NCBI GenBank assembly: GCA_000231825.2
Contig: JH720302.1
Coordinates: forward strand, 1,412,899 to 1,476,898
Source of the DNA: Tetrahymena elliotti 4EA
Taxonomy: Eukaryota > Ciliophora > Oligohymenophorea > Hymenostomatida > Tetrahymenidae
Direction of reading: 5' to 3'
DNA: 64,000 nt
Both the position numbers and the translations under genes were made by a program. A model generated the notes under the pieces. That model did no database searches. It was not told where the DNA came from and worked only from the letters and a program-made list of their open reading frames with translations. Below, piece by piece: positions 1 to 11,727 of the stretch; the stretch's first letter is position 1, and the number at the start of each line of letters is the position of its first letter.

Positions 1-349
1 AGTGAATTTTAAAATAATAGATTAAATTCATAACTTAAATTTAATTATTAATTTTTATTTTTAATTTCTTCTCTTATCTATACTTTAATTTTTTTTCTTT
101 TGCTCAAAATGTATTCCAACATTCTTCATTCATATTTTTCAAATAATAAAAAAATCTAATAAATTTAAAAGAAAATTCAGCTCAAGTAAGAAATTAAGAG
201 AATCAAAAATTAGTTCTGTTTAGCTTTTTGAGCTATTCTTGATTAAAATCTAAAAATATGATATAAGCCTTTTATTTACAAATATAAGTTGATAACTTTA
301 TGTTGAATAAGTTTTTTAATTCTAAATAATTTAAGAATTAGTTTCAATT

Positions 350-449
350 NNNNNNNNNNNNNNNNNNNNNNNNNNNNNNNNNNNNNNNNNNNNNNNNNNN
401 NNNNNNNNNNNNNNNNNNNNNNNNNNNNNNNNNNNNNNNNNNNNNNNNN
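350..449. other. Assembly gap (100 N)
   Basis: A run of exactly 100 N, which looks like a placeholder scaffold gap of unknown true size. The flanking sequence is AT-rich and non-descript on both sides. Bases 1-349 hold no open frame I would call a gene. Confidence 0.99.
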
Positions 450-598
450 CATTTAAACTTAGATAACTGAGATTTTAGAATTAAAAATAGGACGATAAAT
501 GCTTAATTTTTAATGAGAAATGCAATAAAAAAATTATAAGATTACTAAAAATTTAGATAAAATTAAAAAAATTTTTAATAAATAGGTGTAGAGGAAAA

Positions 599-1042
599 AT
601 GTTTGCAGAGGAAAGAAAGGTTTATTTTTTTCATCCTCATCTAAAACTTTAGCCTTTCCAAACTCTGAAATAGGTTAGAACATTATTTATCTAAAAAAAT
701 TTAAGGTTAAATATTTTACTTTAGAAGAGTAAATTTAAGAAAATATTTTTCCAATCAAAATTAGTGTAAAAATAAAATTCTCTTTTTCAATTTAAAAAAA
801 CAGGGGTTAAATTAAAGTCTTTTTTGAATTAAGTTTTTTCATCAACAGACAGTATTTTTAAATAATTAATACAATAATAATATATATAAATACTTATTTA
901 TAAATTAACTGAACTGTATAATATATTTAGAGAGAACATCTCTTAAGATTATAAAATAAAAACTGTAAAATAAGAACAGCTCATAGAATTAAAATAAATA
1001 CTTGAAAATAAAAAGCATAAAATAAATGCATCATTTTAGTGA
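599..1042 (+). CDS. Possible hypothetical protein (weak)
   Basis: With TGA as the only stop, this frame is open from an ATG for 147 codons and ends TAG-TGA. The C-terminal third is Lys/Gln/Glu-rich and looks somewhat coding (for example around VKQEQLIELKQILENKK); the rest is a Lys/Phe/Leu/Gln mix typical of translated AT-rich spacer. It converges on the 3' end of the FHA gene. No family is recognised. In this base composition TGA is rare, so an open frame of this length can arise by chance. I would not rely on it without transcript support. Confidence 0.22.
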
Positions 1043-1123
1043 TCAAATATTTAAAAATGTTTTAAATGTAATATAAGAGTTATGTTTTGTTTTTTAACAT
1101 ACTTAATAATAATATAATATCTA

Positions 1124-2440
1124 TCAGAGTATTGATGCTTAAAACATAGTCTAATTGGCTTTGATTATCATACCATCTACAATTTACTCTTCTTTTTACA
1201 AATAAATCCATGTGCCGTTAGTAGAAGGAAGAGATCCATCCCCATCTTTAAGAATCCATCCTATATTTGAATTGAATTATATAAGACACTATATTTTAGA
1301 TATTAATTTGTCTTTAAAGCACAAAGAACAATTTTCAGATCTACCTAAAGTGACTTCTTAGTATTCTTTAGGATCTAATTCATAAATCTCACCATTAGAA
1401 TATCCTCCATAGAATTGTGCTTTTAATATAATTTCTTCTTTATTTTGGAAATACTTTTAGGAGAAACTTTTATCAGGGTTATCTCTTGTAATAAATTTGA
1501 TAGTGCAAAGAGTAAGTCCAAAGTTAATTAAGTCGTGATTACGAAATATATGAGGGACAGTAGCTTTTTTAAAAGCACCAAATCCTACTCCTAAATCAAC
1601 AATTGTGTAGAAATTATTTTTAATATCATATTTTATTTAAAAGTGTCTGCCTCTCTGCTGCTTTGCTTGCACAGGATCTGTTGGAGGTATAATAAAGTCA
1701 TTTATAATTAATCCTTGTCTTGTATCTTTAGAAACTTTCTTAGCTTTTTTCTTGCAACCAAAAAATACATATCCATCCTTTTCATTTCTTAGACCATTTA
1801 ATAAGCCTTAAGCATTTATTGTTAAGCAATGATCTTTCTTTAAATTAGCAGATGCTATTACAGTTAGTCTTAAAACTGGTGCAAAATTTATTATTTCTGA
1901 TAATCTCTTAACGCGCTCTGCATATTTTCTCTACTATTCTTTCATCTCTACTGTATCATTAATATTTTATTTTTAAGTGATCACCTGTTACAATTTTGAG
2001 TTAGATGAGTACTAAAATGGTGAAGTATAAGTGTTTTTTAAAGAATTTGTGTTAAGAGGAGAAAGAGGTTCTTTAGTAGTTGCAGTAAAGTTATAATTCA
2101 TAGTTTTATCGAGATTATTTTCAGTCATCTATTTATAGTTTTGATTTGAATTTAGTTTACTATTTTGAAGAGAATGGGTTTGATAAGCAAATTAGTACCC
2201 TTCTTTTCTTTAAGGGACAGGAGATATTGATCTCTATATTTAATATCTTGTTTATTAACTGTATTCATCTTATTCTGTTTCTAACTAGCGATATGTGCGA
2301 GGATGATACTCAGAATTTTGAATGTGGTTAGTATAATAAGGATAGAAATTAGAAGGAACATAAGCTTCTGTTTAATTCTTTTCTAAAACATCTTAAAATT
2401 AGTCTACACCACAAAAGTTTGAACTTGTTGAAGAACCCAT
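1124..2440 (-). CDS. FHA-domain protein
   Basis: Single open exon of 438 codons ending in TGA, with many in-frame TAA/TAG glutamines. The C-terminus (about residues 362-434) is a canonical forkhead-associated domain, a phosphothreonine-binding fold: GRSENC at its start, then ISKIQCLI, then the hallmark STNGTW and a final VDGMII. Just before it (about 250-340) is a segment resembling a second, degenerate FHA repeat (VDLGVGFGAF, then FRNHDLINFG). The N-terminal 190 residues are Gln/Ser/Tyr-rich and probably disordered. The start chosen is the first ATG of the continuous frame (MGSST). Upstream, in another frame, 2460-2555 also looks coding and could be joined by a 38-nt GT...AG intron, but that exon lacks its own ATG, so the 5' end is uncertain. 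FHA domains read phosphorylation in signalling; no partner can be inferred. Confidence 0.8.
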
Positions 2441-3658
2441 GAAATTCTATAAAGGTTTTGCTTTTCTTCTTTGCGTTAATTTACTTGCTTTCTATAATTA
2501 TCTAGTGTATTATTTACCTCTAACTTTCTGATTAACTTATCAGTTTGGTAATGAAAATAAGTAAATTAATTAATCAATTTAATTGGTATTTAATAAGTAA
2601 TTGATAGTCAAATTTAAAGTATCCATCAATTCTTTTATTAAAATGCCAAACCATTTATTTATTTATACTGAACATAATTATTTAAATAAAAAATTTAATA
2701 ATAAATTATTATTTTTATCAATACCTTTCATCTTTGACACTCTCAAAAACCTTTTCCTTACATTTCAGATTTAACTGAACTTTTGACTAAAAATATTTAG
2801 TCATGTTAAAATCCCACTTTAAAAAAATTTTTAAAAGTATGTCAAAAATTGCCTTCTTTTGATTAAAATTTATTTTAAAAATTAATAAAACCAATTTTAC
2901 ATCCTAAAGAAACTCTTTTAATTCAGAAAAAAATGCTTTTAAAATTTAAAAAGGTATTAATTTTTCCAAAATCTTGATTTAATAAAAATATCCAAAAATC
3001 AATTTTTTATGAAATAATATTTATTTTTGATTAAAAAAAATTTATATTATGAAAGAAAGAACAATTCTTTTTAAAGCTTATTCATTAAGCCTATATATAA
3101 AATTAAATGATTATTATTGTTCCAAAACAAATGATAAAAAAAATAAAATCACTATTTATTTTTTATTTCAAAACATTTGCATACTTCCACTAAAATAACC
3201 AAAATAAAAAATTTTTAAATATACCCTAAAAAATAGAACAAAATATCTTTAATTTATCAAAAAAAGAAATATGAAGAAATAAAAGAAAGGATTATAACAT
3301 GAAATATTTGAAAGAAAAAAAATTAAGTTTTTATGGAATTCAAGAAAGGAAATGTAGGTAGAGAACTTCTTTAGAAAAACAAGGATAAAGATATAAATTA
3401 AAAATAAAGGAAAACATTAAAAGAATAAGTTATAATTTAATTATTTGATATATTAAAATTTTATATATTTTATTATATTTATTTATTTAGTTTGTGATAG
3501 GTTTTAACTAATTTGTAAAAGAACTACCAACCAATTTAATCAATTTTTATAGTTTTTTTCATTATTTAAGCTTTCTATCAAAATAGATTTTCAGCTACTT
3601 AATTTTTAGAAAGATCTTAATTAAAATTTTTAGAGACATTCAAAAGATGATGTTATTT
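2441..3658. other. Intergenic spacer
   Basis: AT-rich spacer between the FHA gene and the kinase 3' end. The only coding-like stretch is about 2460-2555 on the minus strand, a possible missing upstream exon of the FHA gene. Nothing else supportable. Confidence 0.5.
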
Positions 3659-6600
3659 TCATTTTAATAAGGATAAACAAGCTTCACTTACTTTGGGATC
3701 CCAGTCGGCTAAACAATTTCTTGTGTTTTTGAGAATCCATTCATGGTTTAAAGCACTTTCTAAAGAAATTCTTTTGTTTGGATCACCAACCAAAAGTCTA
3801 CTCATAAAATCTTTAGCTTCTTTGCTAATATAGCTAGGGAAATCATATTTAACCTATTTTTAAAATTATTATGTTTAAAACATAGCCAATAAAAATTTAT
3901 AAATAAATTACCATTAATATTTTTTGATATGCTTCATTATGGTTTTATCTGTTTTCAAATGGAGGTTTACCTAAAAATAATTATAAAAAGAAATAAATAT
4001 TTTAATTTTTAAATAAAATTTTAAATTACCAGTGATTAACTCGTAGGTCAAAACTCCAATACTCCAAATATCTACCTTGAAATCATAGTCTTTTCCAGAA
4101 ACTACTTCCGGAGAGACATAATCAAGGGTACCACAGAAAGTCATTCTTTTCTCTTCAGTATAAATAGACCAACCAAAATCACTCAATTTAAGTACTCCAT
4201 AGCTGTTCAAGATATTTTCTGGCTTTATATCTCTATGAATAATACCTTAACTATGTAAATAGATTAATCCTTCACACACTTATCTAATATAATTTGCAGC
4301 CTTTTCCTCAGTAAACTTTTTATTTGTCTAAATTGATTAATTTTAAAAATGTTAAACATTTTTGTACAAAAAATGTATGATTTATTTATTTACTTCACGT
4401 TTGATTTCCTTGTAGATATCTCCATGAGAGGCAAGTTCTAAAATTAAATAAATTTTCTAACTATCATCAAAGAAACCGTGCATTTTCAAAACATTTGGAT
4501 GGTTTAAATAGGTTTGAATCTTAATTTCTTATTAGAGTTGCTTTTCCATGCAACTTTCTATTAAATTCTTCTTGCTAATTTATTTAATTGCAAAGAGCAT
4601 ATTGGTCAATTTATGTCTAATCATTTTTCATTAAAAATATTTAATTAATTTTCCAGACTTATTTTTAACTTAATAACATTTTTAAAATTTTATTGAATAA
4701 ATTAAAAATTTAATTTAAATGACTAAATGGGTTTATTAATTTACCTACTCAAATAGACATTACCAAATCTACCTCTACCAAGGCACTTTCCTATTTAGAA
4801 TGAATCAATAGACCAAAAGTTTTATATCAAACTTTAATCAGCATAAGGATCGGGGTGATCCATGTTAAACATTTGGGAGGAGACTTATGAAATTCCATCA
4901 ACAACAGTAATTTATTGAGATAATAGTATATTTATAACAGGTTTTTCAGGAGAGCTAGAGTATTCTTGTTTTGAAGATTCTACCAATCTATGCTCTTAGT
5001 TTATTAATAGATTTCCTTCTTTTTTTTGACTACTTCCTTTCTTTTTTTCATCAATTTATTTCTTTTAAGGAGAAGAAAAGTTAGAATTTGGATGGAGAGT
5101 GTTTGTGTTTTGAGCGATTTGCTTTTATTCTTATTACTCTTAATGTTATTATTGCTATTACTACATTCTTTTCTATTAATTAACACAGTTAGAGAAAGAG
5201 AAATTATATTGTTACATGGCTAATTATTCATTTTCTGAAGATACTACAATAGTAGGATTATTACAAAAAGTCAATTTTCCACCATAACCTTATGAGCTTG
5301 GAGTGAGTTAATGATTTGATGCATTGTTGTCTTATTTATTTGATGGTGATTTCATAGCAGGAGTACTTTAACCTTGATAATAGTTATTTTCACTTTTGTT
5401 TGAAGGAGATTTTAGCACAGGTGTCCCTTGGTTTTATGAAAATAGATTATTTTTATTGAAAGAGTTGACTGATTAGCTATCTACTTTCAAGTGTATTTTT
5501 ATTGGAGTTGTCTAGTTGCTACATTAAGATTCACCCAACTATTAATGAGTTTATTAATGGCTTTGTTGAATTTAATTTGCTATTTAGTCTTTTTAATCTA
5601 AGAAGTTACTGTTAGGGAATACAGATTAATCATCAAAGTTAAAAGGATTTTAGAAGTTACTAAATTAATTATTACTATTAATTAAACAGTTATTATTTTC
5701 AATTATACTGCTAGCATTATTGATGTTGTTGCTACTCATATTATTGTTGTTGATGTTATTACAGCTTTAATTGAGATTTGATGAAGATGCATTGTTACTT
5801 AAATTTTTACTGCTCAATTATTTGTTTAGAGAATTTAAAATTTATTACTTATTTGAGTTACTGATACTGTCGTTTCCAAATATGTTGTTGGTATTTAAAT
5901 TAATACTTTATTAGAAGTTGCTCTAGGAATTATTTTATTAGTGACTAGTTAAAAGTTTGAACTAGCGAGTAATTGGCTTAATTGTTGGCATCACATAATC
6001 ATATAGAATACTCTTTAAGCTACTACATTAATTTTTATTGGGAGTAGGCTCAGGGAAAAGCTATACTTGCTTAGGGGTAGTGTCAAGTGGAAGCTTATCA
6101 GTGTGACCATTAGCTGGAATAGAAATATTGTTAATGGCTGCTTAAGAGAAACTGTTAGCTTAATTATTATTGTTAGTATTTGTTGGAGTATTATTTGCAT
6201 TAGTATTGGTAGGATTTGTATTTTAATTTTATTAGGATAAACTGCTATAAATATTTGGAGCAGCTGCCTTTGCATTATTATTTTGGTTGTTAGTATTTAA
6301 ATAATTGGTGTTATTGTTCAAAGTGTTATTTGTTGATTGGGTTGAGTTCATATTTTATAAGATATTATTTATAGTTGTATTCAGCATACTTCCAGCACAG
6401 ACAGAATTATTAAATAAATTAGTACTATTTGTCCAATTCAAAGTGTTACTCAAGTTATTTTATTACATAGATTAGTTAGGATTAACATTATTATCATTAT
6501 TATTATTGTTATTCATATTGTATTACTAGTAAATGTTATTGTTATTATTTTGATTGTTTTGGAGCACTTAGCTTCCATTTGTTGATGAATTTTTGTTTAC

Positions 6601-7884
6601 AAAGTTATTTCCATTTTAACCATTATAATTGTTGCTCATTGCTATCATAGTGTTGTTTTAAGTGTTAATTTAGAGATTTGTTAAATTGAGGAAATTTGTA
6701 CTATTTAAGAAATTGCTTTCATCTTCATTGTAGTAGCCATAGCAGTAGCTATTTCCAGGTTGCATGTTAGTTTGATTATGGCTTTATTAGTTAATCATCA
6801 TCATGAGATTGTCTTCTTGATCATTTTAGAAACTAAGCTCTTATTCATTCAGTGTGATAAAGTTATTATCAGTTGTCAATATACCATTGCTTGATTTATT
6901 TTATCCCATACCACTTAATTACTCTCCTCCCATAGTGATGTTCTTCTTTTTCAGACTTACATATGAGTCTTTTGTTTCGATATTCAAATAAGTTTTAGGA
7001 AAGAAGTTTCTGTTGCTTTACCCCTCTGAGTATCCATCGACACTTCGATACTAATCAAATCTACTACTGTTAGGATAATTGCTTAAAAATCCACTGTTTT
7101 TATTGTTAGTATAAGAGCCATAGTCATGAGTCTTGTTTTACATGAGCTCTTGATCTTTCAAATTAGAGGAGAGCAAAAATGAATTTTAACCATTTGATTA
7201 AATCATTTCGGAGCTTTCATTCTTATTGAATTAATTGATTCTTCTATTATTACTAATTGGAGAAGAGTCGAAGTTATGCTGAGTACTCATAGTGTATGAT
7301 TGCTATTGATTCTATTAAGAAGATGAAGAAGAAGATTATTTTTCCATATTTTGTGTGAAATTGTTGTAGTTAACTGTGCTAAGATTCTTTTTACGACTCA
7401 AATGAGAAGAAAAAAAGTTTCCAGCAGGAGTTTCTAGAGATTGAGTTACCATTTAAAGAGAATTAGATTATTTTGGGCTCTTACTAGACTTTGATTTACT
7501 CATACCAGAGAGGTTATTTAGATTAGAGGTATTTTAGTTATTCACTTAAGAAGCATGTCCATTAGATAAGTAAGAAAAAGGAGATTATTATAGATGGGAT
7601 TATGATTAGCTTTACTATTATACTTGAGACATTCTTTTAGACTTATCATTAATATATAGGCTAGAAGAGTCAAAGTGGCTTAAATAGTTGTTTTCTTTTT
7701 CTATTTGATTAGAGCTCAAAGGAGAACGAGAGTGACTCTGCTTCAAAAATGAAGTATTGCTATTATTATTTGTAGAGGTATTTAGCATATTAGAGTTGTT
7801 CTAGTTCTTTTGAGTAACGATGAGCTATGACTTTTTCAAGTAACTATTTTGGATTTTGTTGCCCTTTTCATTTATTGGAGTCAT
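3659..7884 (-). CDS. Aurora-like Ser/Thr kinase, giant Asn/Gln-rich N-terminus
   Basis: Five exons (7884-4745, 4616-4394, 4327-4030, 3970-3912, 3853-3659) sum to 3915 nt, or 1304 codons plus TGA. The kinase domain is the last ~275 residues: glycine loop GRGRFG (1036-1041), catalytic Lys1058 in FAIK, HRDIKPEN (Asp1154), and the activation segment with DFGWS and CGTLDYVSPE. DFGWS plus CGTLDY is the Aurora-family signature. All catalytic residues are present, so it should be active. All four introns interrupt the kinase domain. The first ~1030 residues form one exon of Asn/Gln/Ser low complexity with poly-Gln written mostly as TAA/TAG, many SP/TP sites, and a short repeated motif of the form TPxxKSPSNK seen twice (about 5300-5420). 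Aurora kinases act in mitosis and at centrosomes or cilia; ciliates have expanded the family. Aurora proteins are usually 300-450 residues, so the extension is unusual. The start ATG at 7884 opens a frame that is continuous to the kinase. Confidence 0.9.
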
Positions 7885-8859
7885 GCACCTTTCATATATA
7901 AAAAAGTAAGTAAAACCATAATTAAGAATTTATGTATTTTTAAGAGGAATTTTGTTTAATTTGCATGGAAAATTTTTAAAAATTTGGAGTAGATAGATAG
8001 AAAAATAAATTAATTGAAATTTCATTCATTTTTGGCAGAAAAATAAAATTTATTAGCAATTTAATAAAAAACCAGAAAAATAAAAAATTGAAAAAGATAT
8101 TCATTCATTTAATATTCAGATCTTATTAATTCAATTAAAAAACCTCTTTCTCCTGATAATCTTCATTCTAAATTAATAATTTTTAATTTTTAAAAGTTAA
8201 TGTCATCTTTTTTAAATTGACACCTCTTAATCAAATTTAAAATTTTTGGGAGAGAGAGTAATATTCTCATATTGTTTGATTAATAGGAAAGAGATAGATC
8301 TAAAGATTTAAATTTATTCAGAGTTATACTTATTTAAAAAGGATTTCAGAACTCTAAAAGAAAAAAGAAACTTTATTAATTTTAAATAGATCCTATCATC
8401 TTCTCTCAAAGATAAAATTTCAAATAACTAATTTATCCTCGTAATGATCTTAAAATAATAAGAATATTTCTTGATGCTTCCTCTTGTATTAAATTGTATG
8501 CTTTTATATCATTTCTGATTACCAATAGAAAATAACCAAATTAAAGTTATAGTTTAGTATGTTTAAAAATATCTCCAAAAATGAACAACCATAGAAATAA
8601 TGAATTATAATTGCTTGATTATTTATAAGCTTATTTGTTCATTTTCTATTGTTTTAGATTTTAATAATATTGGTAAGATTTTGATCAAGCAGGCGCCGAA
8701 TTCAACTTGAAATTTGATAACCAATAAATTAATTATTTAAATTGCTTATTTAAAAAAAATAGTCTTAAAAAGTAATAGATTTCATAACCAATTTAATATG
8801 GTAAAAACACCCAATCAACCTCTCTTTAAATTAATTCTAATCTATCAAAATCTTCCTTT
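7885..8859. other. Intergenic spacer
   Basis: AT-rich, no coding frame with protein-like composition on either strand. It should hold the promoter of the kinase and the 3' region of the next minus-strand gene. Confidence 0.5.
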
Positions 8860-9982
8860 TCAATTTATGCTTGTTTATATATTATTGACAGATAGATATA
8901 TTGATTACTTATTTGACTTAGAGTTGTTGCTGCTTGATAAACCTTAGCCAAAGGGATTACTGAAATAGCCAGATTCTTTCAAATTATTAGATTGAGAAAA
9001 TTTTTAAAAGCCTAGTTTAATACATTTTTTTAAAAAAAGATTAATTGAGCTCATATAAAGTATTGTTACTTTTAGAACTGCTTTGAGTTTCTGTATTTCC
9101 TAAGTAGGAATGTGGGCTAGTAGGCTTTGAAGAAAGATAAGAGTTTTTTACTTTGGTGTTTTCATTGGTATTTATCTGCTATTATGATGTTGATGGTGAT
9201 AAATGATAAGTTTAATTAGGAGAAGAGTCCATCAACTAGTTGAGTTATGATTGAGATTATTGATTATTTGTATAGCTGAGCTGTTAAAGTTACTACTATA
9301 TCAATTACTGTTAACTTGCTTGATACTACTAGAGTATTTAATTTTTATGAGTCATGTGCATATTTGAATTTGTTTTTTATTTACTCATGTTATTTTTCAT
9401 TACAGTATTCATTTTATCTTTACTAAATGTACTTCCTTAGTTTTGATTTAAGTTAGAGTTTCCATAATTTCCTACAATGCTGCCAGAATGGTGGTTATGA
9501 TTATTCAAATTGCTCTTTGTTGAGCCTAAATTAGTACCAATACCACCTCCATTCTTTTTAGAAAAATTCATATTACTGAGCTTGCCTACAGAGCTGCCAT
9601 TATTGTTTGCCTTATTTAAATAGCTGTTTCCTTATAAACGATTGCTCATTTGAGCATTAAGAGAGCTTGGAGTTCCATTTAAAAGACTTCCATAATTACT
9701 ACTTGGAGTGTTACAAGCATTCATATTATTTTAATTGATATTCAAATTAGAGCCCTAGTTTATGCTATTTCCATTATGGTTGCTACTTTAGCGCTTAGGA
9801 GTAACATTTTATTAGTTACGAGCTGTATTACATGCAGTGCTAAATCCTATTTGACTACTGCTGGATACACTTCCGCTTGTCAAATTATTAGATTAACGCA
9901 ATTAATTACGAGAAGATTATGGACCAATTAATTTTAATTCAAGTTTTGATTTACTAGAAGAAGAGCTACTGTCAATCATCAT
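8860..9982 (-). CDS. Asn/Ser/Gln-rich protein, function unknown
   Basis: Two exons (9982-9070 and 9011-8860) split by a 58-nt GT...AG intron give 354 codons plus TGA; the sum divides by three and the frame agrees across the junction. The start is a double ATG. The protein is dominated by Asn, Ser and Gln, with little hydrophobic content, no membrane span and no recognised domain. A Gln-rich block sits around residues 230-255 and a run of SP/TP sites follows (SSPNQ, SPSTSQ, SSKPTSPHS). It lies head-to-tail upstream of the Aurora-like kinase and shares its low-complexity style, so it might be a disordered scaffold or kinase substrate, but that is only inference. Coding is supported by codon periodicity and clean open frame, not by homology. 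Confidence 0.72.
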
Positions 9983-11004
9983 TTTACTTATTTTATTGAA
10001 TTATGAGAGTGCTAATTGAAATATAAAGCAAAGAAATACTAACTAACAACTTGCTAAAAGAGAACCTATCTATTCTATTTATTTACTTATTCAAACTTGG
10101 GTTCTTTTTCTTCTTCTTTTTTGTATGCGATTATATATTATTATGAATGAAATTTAATGTAGATAATATAATTAATTACTTAATTTGTTAGCTTTAGAGC
10201 TGTTTTTGTTTAATTGCTTATTCATATTCATTATATAGGTTCAATACTATATCTATTCAATTCATATTGTATTTTGAATTTATTTATAAACAAATATTTC
10301 TTCTTTCCAATTCAGTCTATCATTCATTCATTTGTTTATTTGATTGTTTGTTTTTTTTGTTTCCTTATTTAAAGTGAAGATCAAAATTTAAATTTCTTCA
10401 TTTTAATCTTGAATTTATATTTATTTGTTTTGCTCTCTCACACTAATAGATTTCATTGAAAAATAAATGAAAAGTGAATATTCTTAAAGTGAATCTTTTC
10501 AATTTCAAAATTACAAAAAACACTTCAAACACCCAAATCATTTACAAACAAACAAACAAACAAATCAAATTAAATATCAAATAAAATCCATAGACCGCTA
10601 TCAATCATTTACTAATTCTAAAAGCAAATTATTGTTGTTAATTGATATTTAAATTCTCTTTATCAATTTAAAACAGCTTTTTAAGTATCAAAACCAATCA
10701 ATCAAATTTTTAATTTATGCAATAAAAATTAATCTTTATAATAGTAAATTAATAGTTTAATTTTTCTAATTTATTACTTTCTAATTGACTTCTTTTCTCA
10801 TTTTACCATTTAATCTGCTTATACATTAATAATATTTGATTTAATTGATCTATTTTGCAATGAATATTATCTATCTAGTTTATATTCAAGTATTTCAAAA
10901 TTAAATGAATACCTTTCAATTTACTTTCTAGAGTATTTAAATTAAAAGACTAGATTATTTTTCGCTTTAACCTATTTGCTCTTTAGCAAGTTATTAAGTA
11001 TAAA
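9983..11004. other. Intergenic spacer upstream of tRNA
   Basis: AT-rich; contains a short (CAAA)n-type tract near 10543-10565. No gene seen. Confidence 0.5.
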
Positions 11005-11077
11005 TCCCTCATAGTCTAGCTGGTTAGGATACAAGGTTCTCACCCTTGAGACCCGGGTTCAAGTCCCGGTGGGGGAG
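11005..11077 (+). tRNA. tRNA-Glu (anticodon CTC)
   Basis: A 73-nt cloverleaf without intron. The acceptor strands TCCCTCA and TGGGGGA pair over seven positions (one G-T), the anticodon stem CAAGG/CCTTG closes the loop TTCTCAC, giving CTC at 34-36, and the T arm has CCCGG-GTTCAAG-type sequence that doubles as the pol III B box. It decodes GAG. The near twin at 40741-40813 carries anticodon TTC. CCA is not encoded, as usual in eukaryotes. Confidence 0.96.
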
Positions 11078-11080
11078 TTA

Positions 11081-11088
11081 TTTTTTTT
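11081..11088 (+). terminator. Pol III T-run terminator
   Basis: Eight T in a row starting three bases after the tRNA discriminator base, the usual RNA polymerase III stop. Confidence 0.8.
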
Positions 11089-11727
11089 ATTTCATAAATA
11101 AAATTAATAAAAATAAAATTTAATAATAAGAAGAATAAATTTTTTATTTTTAAAATTATTTTTAATTGAAATGCAAGGTAATACTGATTCCACTTTATTA
11201 ATTATTATTTTATATTTACCTGCAACAATTATTTAAATATAATGATCAATTACCTTATAAAATTATTTTTAAGATAACAAATAATTTAAGTTAAAAAAAA
11301 TAAAATTTATTATTTAAAAAAAAATGTTTATTCCAAAAGATAAAAATTAAATTTTTTAATCACTTACTTTGTTTGGTTAATTTAAAATTCTTAAAAAATC
11401 CATTTTATAAAAAGTTTAAATTTTCACAAAAGTAAAAAAATATTAAAATTGAATAAGAATAATTAAAAAAGGATTAAGAATATATGTAAAATAATTATAA
11501 TCTTATAAAGTAGATAATACAATGAGTAATAGATTTAATAATTTAGCATTTTTTAATAAACTGATTTTTAATATAGATAGTTGTTTTCTTTATCTAAATT
11601 CATTTTTTTAATGATGAAGTAATTTTCATTTTTAAAATAATAGTATGTTTTAAGATAATTTATTTTTTACTAGTTAGCTAGCTTTAGGTTTTATTGGTTT
11701 AAACATAAAAATTTGCTCACTCTTTTT
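11089..11727. other. Intergenic spacer
   Basis: AT-rich spacer between the tRNA and the convergent TPR-like gene. Nothing supportable. Confidence 0.5.

Noticed and set aside
2146..2331. Plus-strand standard-code frame of 61 codons
   Set aside because: Antisense shadow of the FHA gene's N-terminal coding region.
5004..5223. Overlapping frames on both strands at 5.0-5.2 kb
   Set aside because: Alternate-frame and antisense shadows of the Aurora-like kinase's poly-Gln region.
6015..6275. Minus-strand frame of 86 codons
   Set aside because: Out of frame with the kinase leader, which reads continuously through here with protein-like Asn/Thr/Gln sequence.
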